A stretch of 64,000 bases of DNA from NCBI RefSeq assembly GCF_025465945.1, contig NZ_JANLNW010000035.1:1-64000 (forward strand), in the 5' to 3' direction. The position numbers and the translations under genes were made by a program. This stretch comes from Pseudomonas sp. 6D_7.1_Bac1 (GTDB taxonomy: Bacteria > Pseudomonadota > Gammaproteobacteria > Pseudomonadales > Pseudomonadaceae). Positions 17,908-26,441 of this stretch are shown piece by piece (position 1 is the stretch's first letter; the number at the start of each line of letters is the position of its first letter). The notes under the pieces were generated by a model. The model worked only from the letters and a program-made list of their open reading frames with translations. It made no database searches and was not told the DNA's origin.

Positions 17908-18333
17908 TTAAACAGGCTTCGCGCCCATCAACCCGGCAATCGCGATAAAGCAGACAAAACTGAACAGCGCCAAGGCGAACGTGAACTTGCCGTTGCCTCC
18001 CGGTGCAGTACGCAGCCTGTTAAGCCGCACCAGCAACCAGAACATAGCCAGAGCGCCAACGGTGTAGATCACGCTGGATGCCAGCAGCCAGGTCTGCCCC
18101 AGCGGCCAGCCCACCAGGTGCACCATCCACCATCCCGTGAACGGCATGCTCAGCAACGCCAGGCCCATCACCAGCCAGACAAACGCCCAGGGCCGTTGCA
18201 GGGTGCGGGTGTGTGCCGTCGCGTCACCGTTGCGGCGCGTGCGCCAGACCCAGATCGCCAGACCCAGCGCACCGACCAGCAACAGTACCGTCGCCAGGAC
18301 ATGAGCCACTTTCAGGGTGGTTAACGTTTCCAT
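17908..18333 (-). CDS. DUF2269-type integral membrane protein
   Basis: 141 residues with four hydrophobic helices (about 8-28, 48-68, 80-102, 115-135). It begins TLTTLKVAHVLATVLLLVG, with a histidine in helix 1, a layout seen in DUF2269 and distantly in CopD-like four-helix proteins that may bind haem or metal. No function can be assigned. Confidence 0.75.
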   Translation of the reverse strand: METLTTLKVAHVLATVLLLVGALGLAIWVWRTRRNGDATAHTRTLQRPWAFVWLVMGLALLSMPFTGWWMVHLVGWPLGQTWLLASSVIYTVGALAMFWLLVRLNRLRTAPGGNGKFTFALALFSFVCFIAIAGLMGAKPV

Positions 18334-18372
18334 GGTTCGAATCCCTTATGACCTGCCCATCAGCGTAGACGC

Positions 18373-19887
18373 TCAGCCGAGGAACAGCTGATACGCCGGG
18401 TTGTCGCTCTCATCCCAATACGGGTAACCGATTTCTGCCAGCGCCGCCGGCACCAGATGGCGCTCTTCGTGCGGCACTTGCAGACCGGCAACCACCCGAC
18501 CATCGGCCGCGCCGTGGTTGCGGTAGTGGAACATCGAGATATTCCAGCGCCCGCCGAGCTTGTTGAGGAAGTTGAACAGTGCGCCCGGACGTTCCGGGAA
18601 CTCGAAGCGCAACACCACTTCATCGACGACATGTGCCGCGCGGCCGCCGACCATGTGGCGAATGTGCAACTTGGCCAGTTCGTTGTCGGTCAGGTCGAGC
18701 ACCGGGAAACCTTGCTCGGTCAGACTGGCGACCAGTGCGCTGCGTGGATCGTTTTCCGGGTGCGTCTGTACGCCAACGAAGATGTGCGCTTCGCTGCCGG
18801 TGTTGTAGCGGTAGTTGAATTCGGTGATCTGGCGCTTGCCAACGGCTTCGCAGAACGCCTTGAAGCTGCCAGGCTTCTCGGGGATGGTCACGGCGATGAT
18901 CGCTTCACGGCCTTCACCCAACTCGGCACGCTCGGCGACGTGGCGCAGGCGGTCGAAGTTGACGTTGGCGCCGGAGTCGATAGCCACCAGGGTCTGTCCG
19001 GTCACGCCGTACAGCTCGACGTACTTCTTGATCCCGGCCACGCCCAGGGCGCCGGCAGGTTCAGTGATCGAGCGAGTATCGTCGTAGATATCCTTGATCG
19101 CCGCACAGATCTCGTCGGTACTGACGGTGATCACTTCATCAACGTAGTCTTTGCAGATGTCGAAGGTGTGCTTGCCGATCTGCGCCACCGCCACGCCATC
19201 GGCAAAGATGCCCACGGTCGGTAGCACCACGCGTTCGCCGGCCGCCATGGCCGCTTGCAGGCAGTTGGAGTCGTCCGGCTCGACGCCGATGATCTTGATC
19301 TCGGGCCGCAGGTACTTCACGTACGCCGCAATCCCGGCGATCAGGCCGCCACCGCCCACCGGGACGAAAATCGCATCAAGCGGGCCTGGGTGCTGGCGCA
19401 GAATCTCCATCGCCACGGTGCCCTGCCCGGCAATGGTGTGCGGATCATCGTAAGGGTGGATGTAGACGTAATCCTTTTCGTCGACCAGTTTCAGCGAGTA
19501 GGCCAGGGCTTCCGGGAAAGAATCCCCGTGCAGCACCACTTTGCCGCCGCGCGAACGCACGCCTTCGACCTTGATCTCAGGGGTGGTCTTGGGCATGACG
19601 ATGGTCGCTTTCACGCCCAACACCTTGGCCGCGAGCGCCAGCCCCTGTGCGTGGTTACCCGCCGAGGCGGTGACCACGCCACGGGCGCGCTCTTCATCGC
19701 TCAATTGGGTCAGCTTGTTGTAAGCGCCGCGAATCTTGAACGAGAACACCGGCTGCAAGTCTTCGCGCTTGAGCCAAATCGTGTTGCCCAGCCGCTCGGA
19801 GAGCTGGCGAGCAGTCTGCAACGGGGTTTCTACGGCAACGTCATAAACGCGCGAGGTGAGGATCTTTTTGACGTACTGTTCGAGCAT
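18373..19887 (-). CDS. ilvA: Threonine ammonia-lyase, biosynthetic
   Basis: 504 residues. PLP enzyme that deaminates threonine to 2-oxobutanoate, the first step of isoleucine synthesis. The PLP lysine is K51 in SFKIRGAYNK, with the phosphate-binding loop GGGGLIAG. Two ACT-like regulatory domains occupy about residues 330-504 and mediate isoleucine inhibition and valine activation in the biosynthetic class. Length is standard. Divergent from rpiA, with a class-2 REP pair between. Confidence 0.95.
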   Translation of the reverse strand: MLEQYVKKILTSRVYDVAVETPLQTARQLSERLGNTIWLKREDLQPVFSFKIRGAYNKLTQLSDEERARGVVTASAGNHAQGLALAAKVLGVKATIVMPKTTPEIKVEGVRSRGGKVVLHGDSFPEALAYSLKLVDEKDYVYIHPYDDPHTIAGQGTVAMEILRQHPGPLDAIFVPVGGGGLIAGIAAYVKYLRPEIKIIGVEPDDSNCLQAAMAAGERVVLPTVGIFADGVAVAQIGKHTFDICKDYVDEVITVSTDEICAAIKDIYDDTRSITEPAGALGVAGIKKYVELYGVTGQTLVAIDSGANVNFDRLRHVAERAELGEGREAIIAVTIPEKPGSFKAFCEAVGKRQITEFNYRYNTGSEAHIFVGVQTHPENDPRSALVASLTEQGFPVLDLTDNELAKLHIRHMVGGRAAHVVDEVVLRFEFPERPGALFNFLNKLGGRWNISMFHYRNHGAADGRVVAGLQVPHEERHLVPAALAEIGYPYWDESDNPAYQLFLG

Positions 19888-19982
19888 CGGAAAGCATCAC
19901 TGAGCGGGTTGGGCAGGGCCAAGGAGTCTAACCCGGCTTTTGGCCGGGCGACCACACGAATCCAGAGGTATTACAGCGATTT

Positions 19983-20114
19983 TGTGGCGAGGGAGCTTGC
20001 TCCCGCTCGGCTGCGCAGCAGTCGTAGAATCTGAGTCCCAGGTTCTTCAGGTTCAACTATTCAGCCTTGTTGCGACCGCTTCGCGCTCGAGCGGGAGCAA
20101 GCTCCCTCGCCACA
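19983..20114. repeat. Second-class REP pair between ilvA and rpiA
   Basis: Two inverted copies of TGTGGCGAGGGAGCTTGCTC-type hairpins, 132 bases end to end. The core GGAGCTTGCTCC differs from the GCGAGCCTGCTCGC class used elsewhere in the window. It lies between two divergent genes and so sits upstream of both starts. Confidence 0.88.
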
Positions 20115-20226
20115 GAAGCCTCCTCGCATGCCATACATACTCATTGGCCAAACGGGCAATGACCTTCCCCGCCCCGGCGCCTATAATGCGGGCCTTTCGT
20201 TCCCCTCGCCCGCTTCCGGAGCCCGC

Positions 20227-20901
20227 ATGACCCAGGATCAACTCAAACAGGCAGTGGCCCAGGCCGCCGTCGACTTCATCCTTCCAAAACTCGACGACAA
20301 GAGCATCGTCGGGGTCGGCACCGGTTCCACCGCCAACTGCTTCATCGACGCACTGGCCCTGCACAAGGGGGCCTTCGACGGCGCGGTTGCCAGCTCCGAA
20401 GCCACCGCCGCGCGCCTCAAGGGCCACGGGATTCCGGTGTATGAGCTCAACACCGTCAGCGACCTGGAGTTCTACGTCGACGGCGCCGATGAAAGCGACG
20501 AGCACCTGAACCTGATCAAGGGCGGTGGCGCCGCCCTGACCCGCGAGAAAATCGTTGCGGCCGTAGCCAAGACCTTCATCTGCATCGCCGACGCCAGCAA
20601 ACTGGTGCCGGTTCTGGGTGCTTTCCCGCTGCCGGTCGAAGTGATCCCGATGGCCCGCAGCCACGTGGCCCGCGAGCTGGTGAAACTGGGCGGCGACCCG
20701 GTGTACCGTGAAGGCGTGTTGACCGACAACGGCAACATCATCCTCGACGTGTTCAACATGCAGATCACCAACCCGGTTGAACTCGAGACCCAAATCAACG
20801 CCATCGTCGGTGTGGTCACCAACGGCCTGTTCGCCGCCCGTCCGGCAGATGTACTGCTGTTGGGCACGAGCGAAGGCGTAAAAACCCTGCGCGCCAAGTA
20901 A
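20227..20901 (+). CDS. rpiA: Ribose-5-phosphate isomerase A
   Basis: 224 residues. Interconverts ribose-5-phosphate and ribulose-5-phosphate. The N-terminal [16 protein letters not shown] phosphate-binding loop, the VDGADE motif and the [13 protein letters not shown] segment with catalytic residues are all present. The ATG at 20227 begins [12 protein letters not shown], as in other Pseudomonas RpiA. Confidence 0.95.
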   Translation: MTQDQLKQAVAQAAVDFILPKLDDKSIVGVGTGSTANCFIDALALHKGAFDGAVASSEATAARLKGHGIPVYELNTVSDLEFYVDGADESDEHLNLIKGGGAALTREKIVAAVAKTFICIADASKLVPVLGAFPLPVEVIPMARSHVARELVKLGGDPVYREGVLTDNGNIILDVFNMQITNPVELETQINAIVGVVTNGLFAARPADVLLLGTSEGVKTLRAK

Positions 20902-20915
20902 GCAACGCTAGGCCC

Positions 20916-20992
20916 TGTGGCGAGGGAGCTTGCTCCCGGCGGCTGGATTGGGAGTGCTCCGCACTCCAGCGGGAGCAAGCTCCCTCGCCACA
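20916..20992. repeat. Second-class REP pair after rpiA
   Basis: Inverted TGTGGCGAGGGAGCTTGCTC units with a short GC-rich centre. The centre has its own dyad, GGAGTGCTCCGCACTCC. It lies between convergent rpiA and the fumarylacetoacetase-family gene. Confidence 0.88.
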
Positions 20993-21004
20993 GGCGGTTT
21001 CAGA

Positions 21005-21670
21005 TCAGCGAACGCTACTGTTGAAGCTGCCGGCGCCCGGCAGTTCCAGCACCAGTTCATCACCCACGTTCAGCGGACCGACGCCGACCGGGGTGCCGGT
21101 CATGATCACGTCGCCGGCTTGCAGCGAGAAGCAGCCCGCCATGTGCTGGATCATCGGCACGATCGGGTTGAGCATCGCGCTGCTGTTACCGTCCTGGCGA
21201 ACTTCACCGTTGATGGTCAGGCGGATACCGATATCGGTCAGGTCCGGGAAGGTGCTGCCGACCACGAACGGTGCCAGCACGCAGGCGCCGTCGAACGACT
21301 TGGCGATTTCCCATGGCAGACCTTTGGACTTGAGCTCGGCCTGCTTGTCGCGCAAGGTCAGGTCCAGCCCCGGTGCAAATCCGGAGATCGCATCCAGCAC
21401 TTCTTCGCGGCTCGGTTTGGTCGACAACGGCTTGCCGATCAACACGGCGATTTCCGCTTCATAGTGCACCGAACCACGCTCGGTCGGAATCGCAAAACCA
21501 CCTTCCAGCGCTACCACGCAACTGCCCGGCTTGATGAACAACAGCGGCTCGGTTGGCACCGGGTTATCCAGTTCCTTGGCGTGTTCGGCGTAGTTACGCC
21601 CGATGCACACCACTTTCCCGACCGGGAAATGAATACGCGTACCGTCGACATACTGGTGCTGATAGCTCAT
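21005..21670 (-). CDS. Fumarylacetoacetate hydrolase-family protein
   Basis: 221 residues. Metal-binding FAH fold with CIGRNYAEHAKEL near residues 26-38, the acidic HYEAEIAVLIGK segment and GDVIMTGTPVGVG near the C-terminus. Members include acylpyruvate hydrolases and oxaloacetate decarboxylases (FAHD1-like); the substrate is not determinable here. It starts 31 bases after the FAD-dependent dehydrogenase gene and is probably cotranscribed with it, as recalled for PA0317-PA0318. Confidence 0.88.
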   Translation of the reverse strand: MSYQHQYVDGTRIHFPVGKVVCIGRNYAEHAKELDNPVPTEPLLFIKPGSCVVALEGGFAIPTERGSVHYEAEIAVLIGKPLSTKPSREEVLDAISGFAPGLDLTLRDKQAELKSKGLPWEIAKSFDGACVLAPFVVGSTFPDLTDIGIRLTINGEVRQDGNSSAMLNPIVPMIQHMAGCFSLQAGDVIMTGTPVGVGPLNVGDELVLELPGAGSFNSSVR

Positions 21671-21701
21671 TTACCGACTCCTGCCTTATTGATTCGCTGC
21701 T

Positions 21702-23096
21702 TCAAACAGCGAAGATCTTGCCCGGGTTCATGATGCCGTTCGGGTCGAACACCGCTTTGACCGCTTTCATGTACTCGATCTCAACCGGGGAACGGCTGTA
21801 GGTCAAGTAATCACGCTTGGTCATGCCCACGCCATGCTCGGCGGAGATCGAACCGTTGTACTTCTCGACGGTTTCAAACACCCACTTGTTGACGGTCGCG
21901 CACTTGGCGAAGAACTCGTCCTTGCTGAGGTTGTCCGGCTTGAGGATGTTCAGGTGCAGGTTGCCGTCGCCGATGTGGCCGAACCAGACGATTTCGAAAT
22001 CCGGGTAGTGTTCACCGACGATCGCGTCGATTTCCTTCAGGAATGCCGGGACTTTCGACACAGTGACCGAAATGTCGTTCTTGTACGGCGTCCAGTGGGA
22101 AATGGTCTCGGAGATGTATTCGCGCAGTTTCCAGAGGTTTTGCAGCTGCGATTCGCTCTGGCTCATCACGCCATCGAGCACCCAGCCTTCTTCGACGCAG
22201 TGTTCAAAGGTTTCCAGGGCGTGGTTGGCCACTTCCTCGGTGGTCGCTTCGAATTCCAGCAGCGCGTAGAACGGGCAATCGGATTCAAACGGCGCCGGCA
22301 CATCACCGCGCGCCAGGACTTTGGCCAGGGCCTTGTCGGAGAAGAATTCGAACGCCGTCAGGTCGAGCTTGTTCTGGAAGGCGTGCAGCACCGGCATGAT
22401 CGAATCGAAGTCGGCAGTGCCGAGGACCATCGCGGTGAGGTTTTTCGGGGCGCGATCCAGGCGCATGGTCGCTTCGACCACAAAACCCAGGGTGCCTTCG
22501 GCGCCGATGAACAGCTGACGGAGGTCGTAGCCGGTGGCGTTCTTGATCAGGTCGCGGTTCAGCTCCAGCAGGTCGCCCTTGCCGGTCACGACTTTCATGC
22601 CAGCGACCCAGTTACGGGTCATGCCGTAGCGAATCACCTTGATCCCGCCGGCATTGGTGCCGATATTGCCGCCAATCTGGCTGGAGCCAGCAGAAGCGAA
22701 GTCCACCGGGTAGTACAGGCCGTGTTCTTCGGCGCGATTTTGCAGTTGTTCAGTGACCACGCCTGGCTGGCAGACGGCGGTGCGGTCGGTCAGGTTCACG
22801 TCGAGGATCTGGTTCATATAGTCGAAGGAAACAACCACTTCGCCATTGGCCGCCACGGCAGCAGCGGACAGCCCGGTGCGTCCGCCGGACGGCACCAGCG
22901 CAATCTTGTGCTCATTCGCCCAACGGACGATGGCCTGGACCTGCTCGGTGGTCTTGGGGAACACGATGGCCGTCGGGGCCGGGGCGAAATGCTTGGTCCA
23001 ATCCTTACCGTAGGCATTCAGGGAGTCGGCATCGGTCAGCACCTTGCCAGGCTCAACCAGGGTCTTCAGCTCTTCAATCAGGGCGGGATTGGTCAT
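21702..23096 (-). CDS. FAD-linked D-2-hydroxyglutarate dehydrogenase-like oxidase
   Basis: 464 residues. An FAD_binding_4 domain (VPSGGRTGLSAAAVAANGEVV, about 76-96) is followed by an FAD-oxidase C-terminal domain with the metal-site stretch FGHIGDGNLHLNILKP and SAEHGVG. By position it corresponds to PA0317, known as a D-2-hydroxyglutarate dehydrogenase; the P. stutzeri enzyme removes the D-2-hydroxyglutarate that SerA makes while regenerating NAD+. Divergence from serA here supports that role. The ATG at 23096 gives MTNPALIEELKTLV; ten further codons upstream look non-coding. Confidence 0.87.
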   Translation of the reverse strand: MTNPALIEELKTLVEPGKVLTDADSLNAYGKDWTKHFAPAPTAIVFPKTTEQVQAIVRWANEHKIALVPSGGRTGLSAAAVAANGEVVVSFDYMNQILDVNLTDRTAVCQPGVVTEQLQNRAEEHGLYYPVDFASAGSSQIGGNIGTNAGGIKVIRYGMTRNWVAGMKVVTGKGDLLELNRDLIKNATGYDLRQLFIGAEGTLGFVVEATMRLDRAPKNLTAMVLGTADFDSIMPVLHAFQNKLDLTAFEFFSDKALAKVLARGDVPAPFESDCPFYALLEFEATTEEVANHALETFEHCVEEGWVLDGVMSQSESQLQNLWKLREYISETISHWTPYKNDISVTVSKVPAFLKEIDAIVGEHYPDFEIVWFGHIGDGNLHLNILKPDNLSKDEFFAKCATVNKWVFETVEKYNGSISAEHGVGMTKRDYLTYSRSPVEIEYMKAVKAVFDPNGIMNPGKIFAV

Positions 23097-23171
23097 CGAC
23101 AGAACTCTCGAACAATTCATGGTCATCCTGAGTACGCTTCACGTCGCAGGAATGAGTGTTTTCGGGGTGCA

Positions 23172-23183
23172 TATGCTAGCATA
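23172..23183. promoter_or_regulatory. 12-base palindrome between the dehydrogenase gene and serA
   Basis: TATGCTAGCATA is a perfect palindrome in the 204-base space between the divergent starts. It could be an operator or overlap a -10 element. No regulator gene is adjacent. Confidence 0.3.
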
Positions 23184-23300
23184 CCGCCCCCGCAGGATAG
23201 TGCCCAAAGGCTGTTCTGCGGCGACGGCTTTCCTGCCGTCCGGGTCAGCGTCTGCTGGCTACTTCCCTGCCATTTTTCTCCGGGACACAGGTTTACGCAG

Positions 23301-24530
23301 ATGAGCAAGACTTCTCTCGATAAGAGCAAGATCAAGTTCCTTCTTCTCGAAGGCGTCCACCAATCGGCTGTCGACGTCCTCAAGGCGGCGGGCTACACCA
23401 GCATCGAGTACCTCACGGGTTCTCTGCCGGAAGCCCAGCTGAAGGAAAAGATCGCTGATGCTCACTTCATCGGCATTCGCTCCCGTACTCAACTGACCGA
23501 AGAAATCTTCGATCACGCGAAGAAACTGGTGGCTGTTGGCTGTTTCTGCATCGGCACCAACCAGGTCGACCTCAATGCTGCGCGTGAACGCGGCATCGCG
23601 GTGTTCAACGCACCGTACTCCAACACCCGTTCGGTGGCCGAACTGGTGCTGGCCGAAGCGATCCTGTTGCTGCGCGGCATCCCTGAGAAAAACGCTTCCT
23701 GCCACCGTGGTGGCTGGATCAAAAGCGCGGCCAACTCCTTCGAAATCCGCGGCAAGAAGTTGGGTATCGTCGGTTACGGCTCGATCGGTACACAACTGTC
23801 GGTCTTGGCTGAAGGCCTGGGCATGCAGGTGTACTTCTACGACACCGTGACCAAGCTGCCACTGGGTAACGCCACCCAGGTCGGCAACCTGCACGAGCTG
23901 CTGGGCATGTCCGACATCGTGACCCTGCACGTACCGGAAACCGCTGCCACCCAGTGGATGATCGGCGAGAAAGAAATCCGCGCCATCAAGAAGGGCGGGA
24001 TCCTGATCAACGCCGCTCGTGGCACCGTGGTCGAGCTGGACGCCCTGGCGGACGCGATCAAGGACCAGCACCTGATCGGCGCGGCCATCGACGTATTCCC
24101 GGTGGAGCCTCGCTCCAACGATGAAGAGTTCGCAAGCCCGCTGCGTGGCCTGGACAACGTGATCCTGACCCCGCACATCGGTGGTTCCACCGCTGAAGCG
24201 CAAGCCAACATCGGTCTGGAAGTGGCTGAGAAGCTGGTCAAGTACAGTGACAACGGTACGTCGGTGTCTTCGGTCAACTTCCCTGAAGTGGCCCTGCCGG
24301 CTCACCCTGGCAAGCACCGCTTGCTGCACATCCACGAGAACATCCCGGGTGTGATGAGCGAGATCAACAAGGTCTTCGCCGAAAACGGTATCAACATTTC
24401 CGGTCAGTTCCTGCAGACCAACGAGAAAGTCGGCTACGTCGTGATCGACGTCGACGCCGAGTACTCGGACCTGGCGCAAGAGAAGCTGCAACACATCAAC
24501 GGCACCATTCGTTGCCGCGTGTTGTTCTAA
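23301..24530 (+). CDS. serA: D-3-phosphoglycerate dehydrogenase
   Basis: 409 residues. Oxidises 3-phosphoglycerate with NAD+ in the first step of serine synthesis and can also reduce 2-oxoglutarate to D-2-hydroxyglutarate. The Rossmann motif GIVGYGSIGTQLSVLAEGLG, the catalytic histidine in TPHIGGSTAEAQ and a C-terminal ACT domain (about 337-409) that binds serine are present. Size and domain order match the E. coli class. A strong terminator follows. Confidence 0.96.
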   Translation: MSKTSLDKSKIKFLLLEGVHQSAVDVLKAAGYTSIEYLTGSLPEAQLKEKIADAHFIGIRSRTQLTEEIFDHAKKLVAVGCFCIGTNQVDLNAARERGIAVFNAPYSNTRSVAELVLAEAILLLRGIPEKNASCHRGGWIKSAANSFEIRGKKLGIVGYGSIGTQLSVLAEGLGMQVYFYDTVTKLPLGNATQVGNLHELLGMSDIVTLHVPETAATQWMIGEKEIRAIKKGGILINAARGTVVELDALADAIKDQHLIGAAIDVFPVEPRSNDEEFASPLRGLDNVILTPHIGGSTAEAQANIGLEVAEKLVKYSDNGTSVSSVNFPEVALPAHPGKHRLLHIHENIPGVMSEINKVFAENGINISGQFLQTNEKVGYVVIDVDAEYSDLAQEKLQHINGTIRCRVLF

Positions 24531-24547
24531 CGCTCAAGCGTCAATAC

Positions 24548-24575
24548 AAAGGGAGACCCTCGGGTCTCCCTTTTT
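24548..24575 (+). terminator. Rho-independent terminator of serA
   Basis: Stem AAAGGGAGACC / GGGTCTCCCTTT around a CTC loop, ending in a run of five T, 17 bases beyond the serA stop. Confidence 0.92.
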
Positions 24576-24591
24576 CATGCCTGGAAACTAC

Positions 24592-25029
24592 TTACTTCAC
24601 GGTCACGGTGATCTTTTTCGACATGATCGGCGGGTCGAACGGCACGTGGTTCTTGTCGCCCAGTTCCAGTTGCAAGGTGTGCTTGCCCGGCGTCAGGGTC
24701 ACGTCGGTTTCGGTCTGGGCCTTGCCGAAATGCAGGTGGTTGGCGTCCGCCGGGATCGGCATGTTCTCGGCCGGCAATTTGCCAACGTCGATCAGCAAGT
24801 GGTGGTGCCCGGTATGTGCGGTCTGATCGCCGGCCGGCGCCAGGGCAATGTTTTCAACCGCGAATCTGACCTTGAAGGTTTTATCCACGGTCGCACCGTC
24901 CGCCGGGGAAACGATATACACCTTCGCACCCTCAGGGGCCTTGGTACGGGGGATGTCCGCGGCGCCCGCCAACATTGAAGCGCTGAGCATCAGACCGGCG
25001 AGAACTGCACGTGACATAAAGGTTTTCAT
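24592..25029 (-). CDS. DUF4399 periplasmic protein
   Basis: 145 residues. A signal peptide ends after AGA (about residue 23). The mature domain has PADGATVDKTFKVRFAVEN and a HTGHHHLLIDV stretch rich in histidines, then LHFGKAQTETDVTLTPGKHTL, as in DUF4399 proteins with an immunoglobulin-like beta fold. Metal binding through the HHH cluster is plausible but unproven. Converges with serA. Confidence 0.82.
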   Translation of the reverse strand: MKTFMSRAVLAGLMLSASMLAGAADIPRTKAPEGAKVYIVSPADGATVDKTFKVRFAVENIALAPAGDQTAHTGHHHLLIDVGKLPAENMPIPADANHLHFGKAQTETDVTLTPGKHTLQLELGDKNHVPFDPPIMSKKITVTVK

Positions 25030-25161
25030 TCTTTTCTCCAGTTTTGGACTTAATCTTTACGGTTGTGACAACTTCGTCGCAATTCGTTGTCGAAGCACCT
25101 CAACACCCTGGTAAAGCGCACCGAAACAGCGCGTCGCACATAATGAATTCAAGGAGTGACC

Positions 25162-25830
25162 ATGCGCTTTCTGCCTGGCCTGATACTGTTGCTGCCCCTT
25201 GTGAGCCCTTTTGCTCACGCTGAACTGATCGACGATGTAAACGACCGTGGCGAACTGCGCATTGCACTTGAAGCCAACACTCCACCGTTCAATTTCAAGG
25301 AAGACGGCAAGCTCACAGGCTTCGAAGTCGAACTGGGCCAACTGCTGGCCAACGAGCTGGATGTGCGCGCCGACTTCGTCGTCACCGATGCAACCGATCT
25401 GCTGCCGGGGGTCGAGAGCGGCAAGTACGACGTCGCCATCAACCACATAGCACTGACCCCGGAGCTCAAGGATCGTTTCGACTTCAGCGAGCCTTATAGT
25501 TATTCAAGCGCACAATTGATCGTTCGCCAGGAAGAACAACGCCCGCTCGGCACTTTGCTGGCGCTCAAAGACGTGGCAAACAAACAGATCGACGCGGCCA
25601 TCAGCGATCGCTTGCCGATCCCCTACGCCAGCCGCGACAGTCGTCTACCGGTGAATGAAGGCGCCAAGGTCGGGCCGACCTTGAGCCTGGCGATTCCGTT
25701 TCAGAAAGGTAACCCGGCATTCCAGGCCAGCCTGGACCGGGCACTGCAACGGATCAAGGCGGACGGCCGGCTGATGGCGCTGTCGGAGAAATGGTTCGGC
25801 ATGGATGCGAGCCAGCCGCCAAAACCGTAA
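25162..25830 (+). CDS. FliY-like amino-acid ABC substrate-binding protein with an internal deletion
   Basis: 222 residues. Signal peptide of 20 residues (cut after AHA), then an SBP_bac_3 fold with IALEANTPPFNFKEDGKLTG and KYDVAINHIALTPE. The family normally runs to about 255-265 residues. Here TLLALK (131-136) leads straight into DVANKQIDAAISDRL, missing about 35 residues that usually hold the second-domain G-x-x-x-G-T-N ligand loop. The frame is intact. It probably folds poorly or no longer binds an amino acid. The ATG at 25162 follows AAGGAG. No permease gene is adjacent. Confidence 0.75.
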   Translation: MRFLPGLILLLPLVSPFAHAELIDDVNDRGELRIALEANTPPFNFKEDGKLTGFEVELGQLLANELDVRADFVVTDATDLLPGVESGKYDVAINHIALTPELKDRFDFSEPYSYSSAQLIVRQEEQRPLGTLLALKDVANKQIDAAISDRLPIPYASRDSRLPVNEGAKVGPTLSLAIPFQKGNPAFQASLDRALQRIKADGRLMALSEKWFGMDASQPPKP

Positions 25831-25845
25831 TCCAATGGAGATCAA

Positions 25846-25935
25846 TGTGGGAGCGAGCCTACTCGCGATAGCGGCCTGACCGTCAACATCATTGTTGAAT
25901 GTGATGACCTCATCGCGAGCAGGCTCGCTCCCACA
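25846..25935. repeat. REPIN after the binding-protein gene
   Basis: Inverted REP cores with a spacer containing GTTGAATGTGATGACC, similar to the spacer of the 62685 copy and unlike the GTTCACAAATTGTG type. The left core has CTACTCG in place of CTGCTCG. Confidence 0.92.
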
Positions 25936-26439
25936 TTAGTTATGTGAAGACTGTTGGATAAGCTCAGCCAACGCGACCGCGGCCTCAGCCAACTCCAGCT
26001 CGCTGAACACCTGCACTCCATTACGGGTCAACAAGGCAGCGGTGACGCCCTCGCCGCTGACTTTGACCCCGCTGAAGGTCCCGTCATAGGTCAACAGATT
26101 GCCGCAAGACGGGCTGTTGGCTTTGAGCACGGCGATGCGGATGGCGTGTTTTTGCACCAGTTCCAATGCCTGATAGGCCCCCGAGAGAAACTCGGTGCTG
26201 ACGTCCTCGCCCTCCGTCGTCATGACCCGCGCAGTACCGTCGAGAACCTGAACGCCTTGCCCGCCAGGGATCTCGGCCGCTGCCCGTGGCGTTGGCAAAC
26301 CGCCGGCGACTTCCGGGCACAAAGGGATCACCCGACCTTCGGCGATCCACTGTTCCAGCTGATTGAACGGCCCACTGGCGCCGCCGTCGTATCGCACGCG
26401 GTGACCCAACAGACAGCGACTCACCAGAATTTTCTGCAT
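25936..26439 (-). CDS. DUF523-family protein
   Basis: 167 residues. N-terminal KILVSRCLLGHRVRYDGG and LCPEVAGGLPTPR, with AVLKANSPSCG further on, are the hallmark cysteine-containing segments of DUF523. Function not established. The stop codon directly abuts a REPIN. Its start lies two bases from the stop of the 2OG-Fe(II) oxygenase gene upstream, so the two are cotranscribed. Confidence 0.85.
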   Translation of the reverse strand: MQKILVSRCLLGHRVRYDGGASGPFNQLEQWIAEGRVIPLCPEVAGGLPTPRAAAEIPGGQGVQVLDGTARVMTTEGEDVSTEFLSGAYQALELVQKHAIRIAVLKANSPSCGNLLTYDGTFSGVKVSGEGVTAALLTRNGVQVFSELELAEAAVALAELIQQSSHN

Positions 26440-26441
26440 GA

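Noticed and set aside
21834..23300. Possible 489-residue N-terminal extension of SerA
   Set aside because: The extension is antisense to the D-2-hydroxyglutarate dehydrogenase gene; SerA has a standard ATG and standard length from 23301.
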